9,410 nt of DNA from an uncultured Alphaproteobacteria bacterium (GTDB lineage Bacteria > Pseudomonadota > Alphaproteobacteria > Rickettsiales > UBA1997): the NCBI GenBank assembly GCA_903959715.1, contig CAJBXX010000074.1:1-9410 (forward strand), in the 5' to 3' direction. Of the stretch, positions 6,296 through 9,410 are shown one piece after another. Each line of letters begins with the position of its first letter. The stretch's first letter is position 1. The translations under genes and the position numbers were made by a program. The notes beneath the pieces are model-generated. The model was given only the letters and a program-made list of their open reading frames with translations, was not told where the DNA came from and ran no database searches.

Positions 6296-7129
6296 TTAAT
6301 TAAGCAACTTTTCTTTCAACTTTTTTTCTTGTAAAAGTTGAATTATTTTAGCAGAAGTTTCTTCAACCGATCTTTTAGTAACATCAATTACCGCACAATT
6401 AAGTTTGGTAAAAAGCTTACGGGATTCAGCAACCTCGGCTTTTATAGCTTCAATATCTATGTAATCTTTTATTGTCTCTTGACCCATTGAAATTAATCGT
6501 GATTGACGAATTTGCACTAATTTTTCTGGGTTGATAATCAATCCAACAATTAGAGGTTTTTTTATTTCATAAAGCGAATTTGGAATTGTTTCGAGAGAAA
6601 CAAACGGAATGTTGGCAACCTTATATCCGCGACATGATAAATAAACCGAAGTTGGAGATTTTGAAGTGCGCGAAACGCCGACGATTACAATATCAGCCTC
6701 ATATAAATCCCAACAAGATTGCCCATCATCATGGGTAATGGTATAACTTATGGCATCAACTCTTGAAAAATATTGATTATCGAGCAAATGTTGCCTGCCA
6801 ACGACATGATTAATATTTTCATTTAAATAATTTGAAAATTCGGCGATTATGTGAGATAAAACGGGAATACAAGGCAATTGAAGTTTAAAACATTCTTTGC
6901 GTAAATCTTCGATTAAATTATCTTGCATTATAGTGTAAAGAACTATCCCTGGTTGCTTGGCGATAGATTCTAATACTTTTTCCAATTGTGATTTGGTGCG
7001 AACTAGCGACCAAATAAAATCGTTTGATTCAACTTTTTCAAATTGCGATAGAACCGCTCTAGCCACTGAGCTAAGAGTTTCTCCCGTAGAATCGGAAATT
7101 AAATGCAGATTTATAACTTTTTTTTCCAT
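6296..7129 (-). CDS. pyruvate,phosphate dikinase / PEP synthase regulatory protein (DUF299)
   Basis: Bifunctional kinase and Pi-dependent pyrophosphorylase that switches PPDK or PEP synthase off and on by phosphorylating an active-site threonine, controlling the pyruvate-PEP step (family knowledge). The 277 residues match the family. Motifs seen are LHLISDSTGETLSSVARA (8-25), HHV-like HVVGRQH (108-114), THDDGQ (132-137) and the P-loop-like GVSRTSKSPTSVYLS (151-165). C-terminal matches include ANIPFV (172-177), GLIINPEKL (196-204) and YIDIEAIKAEVAESRKLF (223-240). Whether the target is PPDK or PEP synthase cannot be told here, because neither gene is in the window. It appears to lead the minus-strand operon, followed after 31 bp by the response regulator. 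It starts 163 bp downstream of tRNA-Lys on the same strand. No Shine-Dalgarno is visible before the ATG at 7129. Confidence 0.94.
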   Translation of the reverse strand: MEKKVINLHLISDSTGETLSSVARAVLSQFEKVESNDFIWSLVRTKSQLEKVLESIAKQPGIVLYTIMQDNLIEDLRKECFKLQLPCIPVLSHIIAEFSNYLNENINHVVGRQHLLDNQYFSRVDAISYTITHDDGQSCWDLYEADIVIVGVSRTSKSPTSVYLSCRGYKVANIPFVSLETIPNSLYEIKKPLIVGLIINPEKLVQIRQSRLISMGQETIKDYIDIEAIKAEVAESRKLFTKLNCAVIDVTKRSVEETSAKIIQLLQEKKLKEKLLN

Positions 7130-7292
7130 TACAAAAAATTTTATATATTTTTTAACTAACTAAGTTTTTTGTTTTTAGAAAAAAAATCAATCAAATTTTT
7201 ATAAAAATTAATTATTTTTTACAAACTTAATTTTAAAATTTATTTGCAAAAAATTATTGATTTTTAATTTGTTTTTGTGGTTATTTTAAGAT
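7130..7292 (-). promoter_or_regulatory. A/T-rich leader between tRNA-Lys and the PPSR operon, candidate promoter
   Basis: This 163-bp spacer is almost all A/T. The only sigma-70-like pair I would propose is TTGTAA (7224-7219) and TAAAAA (7201-7196), 17 bp apart on the minus strand. The -10 half lies in a 16-bp A/T-only palindrome (7194-7209). No GC stem-loop follows the tRNA, so readthrough from tRNA-Lys into the operon is equally possible. No small ORF or riboswitch is recognisable. Confidence 0.2.
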
Positions 7293-7368
7293 TGGTGAGC
7301 ACGGTTGGAATCGAACCAACGACAACCTCATTAAAAGTGAGGTGCTCTACCGACTGAGCTACGTGCTC
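7293..7368 (-). tRNA. tRNA-Lys (anticodon UUU), CCA encoded
   Basis: Complete 76-nt cloverleaf on the minus strand. The acceptor stem GAGCACG (7368-7362) pairs with CGTGCTC (7303-7297), with discriminator A and an encoded CCA (7295-7293). The D arm reads GCTC-AGTCGGTA-GAGC, the anticodon stem CCTCA/TGAGG encloses loop CTTTTAA (anticodon UUU, A at position 37), and the T arm is GTTGG-TTCGATT-CCAAC. It reads AAA and AAG, and AAA is very abundant in these genes. Position 37 is a t6A/ms2t6A site in this tRNA family, so it is a likely substrate of the MtaB encoded at the left edge. Confidence 0.98.
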
Positions 7369-7575
7369 TTCAAAGCGAAGATGTCAAAAAATAAACTTAT
7401 ATTAAAACTCAAATAAAATCAATTCCAACTTAAATTTTAAAAAATAAAATAATAAAAAAGGAATTTAATTTTGTTTTTTGTTTTCAAACAAGAACGATAT
7501 TTTTAAAAATCCAAACTTAAATTGCAAACACTTTTATAAAAAGTTTTTCTAAGACAAAAATAATATTTTTAATTA
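7369..7575. other. divergent intergenic region between tRNA-Lys and kdsB
   Basis: These 207 bp separate the two transcription directions and must hold both promoters. Besides the tRNA-Lys promoter candidate, I see an inverted repeat TTGTTT-TC-AAACAA (7478-7491). A small A/T-rich hairpin, ACTTTT-ATA-AAAAGT (7530-7544), is followed by four T. No convincing -35/-10 pair for kdsB stands out, and there is no Shine-Dalgarno before its ATG. No coding potential was seen. Confidence 0.4.
7399..7428 (-). promoter_or_regulatory. candidate promoter for tRNA-Lys
   Basis: On the minus strand TTGGAA (7428-7423) and TAATAT (7404-7399) are 18 bp apart, and the -10-like box ends about 30 bp before the tRNA 5' end. 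Each box matches 4 of 6 consensus bases. Position and spacing are sensible, but the surrounding sequence is very A/T-rich. Confidence 0.35.
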
Positions 7576-8304
7576 ATGAAAGAAAAAATCATAATCATTA
7601 TTCCGTCAAGACTTGCCTCGACTAGATTGCCCAACAAACCTTTGGCAATGATTGCGGGCAAAACCATGATTCAAAGAGTTTACGAGCAAGCTCAAAAAGC
7701 TGGTATTGGCGAAGTGGTAATTGCAATTGATGGCGAAGAAATTGCCAATGAAATCAAAAAATTTGGTGGCAAATATATTTTAACCAACCCCGATTTACCA
7801 TCAGGAACCGACCGTATTTATTCGGCTTATAAATTATTAAAACAGGATTTTGACATTATTGTTAATGTCCAAGGAGATCTACCGAATATTGATCCGAAAG
7901 TCATTAATGAATGCGTCCAATTAGCTTTAAAAAGTGATTGCGATATCGCCACCGTTGCTTCAAAAATTAGCGATATTTCCGAAATTAATAATCCAAATGT
8001 TGTAAAAATTGCTTTAGCTCAAAACGGCTTGGCTCTTTATTTTTCAAGGTCGCCAATTCCTTTTTCTAAAAATATTAATGATGATTATTTTCATCACATT
8101 GGCATTTATGCTTACAAAAAAAACGCTCTGGAAAAATTTATTAACTTATCGCCCTCACCTCTTGAGAAACGCGAAAGCCTCGAGCAACTTCGCGCTCTTG
8201 AAAATGGCATGAAAATTGCCGTAAAAATTGTCGATGCTCATCCGCTTTCGGTCGATACGCAAGAAGATTTGGATAAAGTTATTAATTTAATTAAATCGCA
8301 ATGA
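7576..8304 (+). CDS. kdsB: 3-deoxy-manno-octulosonate cytidylyltransferase KdsB (CMP-Kdo synthetase)
   Basis: Activates Kdo with CTP to CMP-Kdo, the donor for the inner core of LPS, in the cytoplasm. The 242 residues are close to the usual 245-250. Motifs are IPSRLASTRLPNKPL (9-23), the CTP/Mg region VNVQGDLP (96-103, Asp101), YFSRSPIPF (155-163), HHIGIYAY (173-180), LEKRESLEQLRALE (196-209) and the metal-binding VDTQEDLDKV (226-235). QGDLP instead of QGDEP is, as I recall, common in alphaproteobacterial KdsB and not a defect. It is the first gene of a plus-strand unit: its TGA overlaps the ATG of the RimB-like gene as ATGA (8301-8304). No Shine-Dalgarno is visible upstream. Its presence argues that the organism still makes a Kdo-containing lipid A/LPS. 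Confidence 0.96.
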   Translation: MKEKIIIIIPSRLASTRLPNKPLAMIAGKTMIQRVYEQAQKAGIGEVVIAIDGEEIANEIKKFGGKYILTNPDLPSGTDRIYSAYKLLKQDFDIIVNVQGDLPNIDPKVINECVQLALKSDCDIATVASKISDISEINNPNVVKIALAQNGLALYFSRSPIPFSKNINDDYFHHIGIYAYKKNALEKFINLSPSPLEKRESLEQLRALENGMKIAVKIVDAHPLSVDTQEDLDKVINLIKSQ

Positions 8305-8804
8305 AAACCGTCAAAAAAACCAAACAAATTATCGGTTGGAAAGAGTGGTTTAACCTTGACTGCATTGCCCTGCCCGCTATCAAAGGCAAAATCGATACGG
8401 GTGCCAAAACTTCGGCACTTCACGCTTTTAACATCGAAACTTTTTATATCGAAGATGTTGAATATGTTCGCTTCGACATTCATCCTTTGCAAAAAAATAA
8501 GCGTTTTGTTCGAAGCTGTATTGCAAGAGTGATTGATCGACGAATGGTTTCCGACTCAAGTGGCAAAAAAGAAAAAAGAATTGTAATTAAATCTGATTTA
8601 AAAATCGGTGATAAAAAAATTCGCATCGAACTTACTCTCACTAATCGCGACAACATGTCGTTTCGCATGCTTTTAGGGCGTGAAGCGATTATGCAAGCAA
8701 AAATGATTGTTGATATTTCAAAATCTTTTGTGCAAGGTAAGCTAAAAAAAAGTAAGGTATTAAAACTTTATCGCGAAATCAAACCCAATTTATTAGAAAT
8801 TTAA
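8301..8804 (+). CDS. rimB: RimB-type retropepsin-like protease (RimK-associated, 'ATP-dependent zinc protease' family)
   Basis: 167 residues of the family usually annotated as ATP-dependent zinc protease (Pfam Zn_protease), which has a retropepsin-like aspartic-protease core. The catalytic-type motif KIDTGAKTSALHA (30-42, Asp32-Thr33-Gly34) is intact. A VSDSSG turn (83-88) resembles the family's VRSS-type motif, and the C-terminal LTNRDNMSFRMLLGREAI (113-130) carries the conserved LLGREA. In Pseudomonas the homologous RimB works with RimK in modifying ribosomal protein S6; the same role here is inferred from the rimK gene 3 bp downstream. Its start overlaps kdsB by 4 bp, so translation is probably coupled. 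The length is typical and no defect is visible. The name rimB rests on family and context. Confidence 0.87.
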   Translation: MKTVKKTKQIIGWKEWFNLDCIALPAIKGKIDTGAKTSALHAFNIETFYIEDVEYVRFDIHPLQKNKRFVRSCIARVIDRRMVSDSSGKKEKRIVIKSDLKIGDKKIRIELTLTNRDNMSFRMLLGREAIMQAKMIVDISKSFVQGKLKKSKVLKLYREIKPNLLEI

Positions 8805-8807
8805 TTT

Positions 8808-9410
8808 ATGAAAATAATATTATTAGCCTCCAATCCAAACCTCTATTCCAATCAACGCATTGTTGAATCTGCAAAATCTCGTGGACATGATATTGAATTC
8901 GTAAATGTTGGTGGATGTTATATAAAAATTTCTTCGCATAATTGCGAAGTTTATCATCAAGAGGGTAAAAAATTAACTAAAGTTGATTATGTAATTCCAC
9001 GCATTAAACCCGCGATGACATTCTATGGAACGGCAATTGTCCGCCAATTTGAAGTAATGAATATCAAATGTTTAAACAACTATTACGCCATCACTAAATC
9101 ACGCGATAAATTGCATACTTTGCAAATTTTAGCACAACATAAACTTGGTTTGCCAATCACTTCTTTCGCCAATTCATCCTACGATACCAAGGATTTAATA
9201 AAAATCGTCGGCGGCGCACCTTTGGTCGTAAAACTTCTCGAAGGCACTAAAGGCGTTGGCGTTGTTTTGGCAGAAACCACTAAAGCCGCCGAGAGCGTTA
9301 TCAACGCTTTTCGAAGCCTCAAAGCCGATGTTTTAGTTCAGCAATATATTAAAGAATCCAAAGGGCAAGATATTCGCTGTTTCGTGATTGGCGATAAAGT
9401 TGTTGCCTCG
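8808..9410 (+). CDS. rimK: ribosomal protein S6--L-glutamate ligase RimK (3' end beyond window)
   Basis: ATP-grasp ligase that adds glutamates to the C-terminus of ribosomal protein S6 (family knowledge). The ATG at 8808 lies 3 bp after the rimB stop, and 201 codons are open to the right edge; E. coli RimK is about 300 residues, so roughly the last third is missing. It aligns closely with RimK from memory: VIPRIKPAMTFYGTAIVRQFE spans 62-82, with SRDKL (98-102), VGGAPLVVKLLEGTKGVG (134-151), VVLAETTKAAESVI (152-165) and VQQYIKESKGQDIRCF (177-192). Lys142 and the Gly-rich loop 145-151 are the expected ATP-binding elements. It cannot yet be separated from other RimK-like ligases by its C-terminus, but the adjacent RimB homologue supports the S6 ligase. 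There is no Shine-Dalgarno; coupling to rimB is likely. Confidence 0.93.
   Translation, partial: MKIILLASNPNLYSNQRIVESAKSRGHDIEFVNVGGCYIKISSHNCEVYHQEGKKLTKVDYVIPRIKPAMTFYGTAIVRQFEVMNIKCLNNYYAITKSRDKLHTLQILAQHKLGLPITSFANSSYDTKDLIKIVGGAPLVVKLLEGTKGVGVVLAETTKAAESVINAFRSLKADVLVQQYIKESKGQDIRCFVIGDKVVAS

Noticed and set aside
6293..6306. 14-bp perfect palindrome TGCTTAATTAAGCA at the end of the PPSR gene, considered as a terminator or operator
   Set aside because: It includes the stop codon and last codons of PPSR. As a hairpin it would have only a 5-bp stem, and the nearest long T-run is about a dozen bases away. It may be chance.
7194..7209. 16-bp A/T-only palindrome upstream of the PPSR gene
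   Set aside because: It is made only of A and T in a region of nearly pure A/T, where such palindromes are expected by chance. It is mentioned only with the weak promoter candidate.
7367..7381. Small hairpin TCTTC-AAAGC-GAAGA at the tRNA-Lys 5' edge
   Set aside because: It overlaps the acceptor-stem bases of the tRNA and has only a 5-bp stem. No independent role is supported.
7222..7527. Recurring AACTTAA(A)TTTTAAAA-like strings around 7225, 7428 and 7513, considered as a repeat family
   Set aside because: The copies differ, lack regular spacing and are low-complexity A/T strings.
8238..8492. Minus-strand open frame opposite the kdsB-rimB junction
   Set aside because: It is antisense to conserved motifs of both genes, with no recognisable protein features.

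Overview
The window looks like chromosomal DNA from an AT-rich alphaproteobacterium. The MtaB, KdsB and FabD sequences and the 'DDEPTQR' response regulator are all of alphaproteobacterial type. The strong A/T bias, short spacers and near absence of Shine-Dalgarno sequences suit a reduced-genome or host-associated lineage (Rickettsiales- or Holosporales-like, or an AT-rich gut alphaproteobacterium). The kdsB and galU genes imply a Gram-negative envelope with Kdo-containing LPS and UDP-glucose metabolism. The exact order cannot be fixed from this window. I see no transposase, phage gene, CRISPR array or integrase: this is core-type gene content, not a mobile island.

Layout. Positions 1-1945 on the minus strand hold a dual-BON outer-membrane lipoprotein gene overlapping a downstream mtaB (tRNA ms2t6A methylthiotransferase), which runs off the left edge. 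A tRNA-Gly(GCC) lies on the plus strand at 2108-2182. From 7129 down to 2197 the minus strand carries five tightly packed genes: a PPDK/PEP-synthase regulatory kinase-phosphorylase, an NtrC-like response regulator, galU, fabD and a membrane-anchored alpha/beta hydrolase. The spacers are 31, -4, 4 and 15 bp, so this is probably one operon. A tRNA-Lys(UUU) sits upstream on the same strand (7368-7293). Beyond it the direction switches, and kdsB, a RimB-type retropepsin-like protease and rimK (cut by the right edge) run on the plus strand with spacers of -4 and 3 bp.

How the genes fit together. The minus-strand operon brings together control of the PEP/pyruvate node (PPSR), a transcription factor, UDP-glucose synthesis (galU), malonyl transfer to ACP (fabD) and a lipase-like hydrolase, which suggests coordination of carbon flux with envelope precursors. 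The plus-strand operon joins CMP-Kdo synthesis to a RimB-RimK pair that would act on the glutamate tail of ribosomal protein S6. MtaB probably acts on ANN-decoding tRNAs such as the tRNA-Lys(UUU) encoded in the same window.

The most unusual item is the response regulator. It keeps the receiver, Walker A, putative arginine finger and Fis-type helix-turn-helix, but its GAFTGA loop is replaced by YVADGS and its Walker B acidic pair by Glu-Lys. It is therefore unlikely to be a conventional sigma-54 activator. MtaB also carries an insertion of about 40 residues before its radical-SAM domain. I found no clearly novel multi-gene system.
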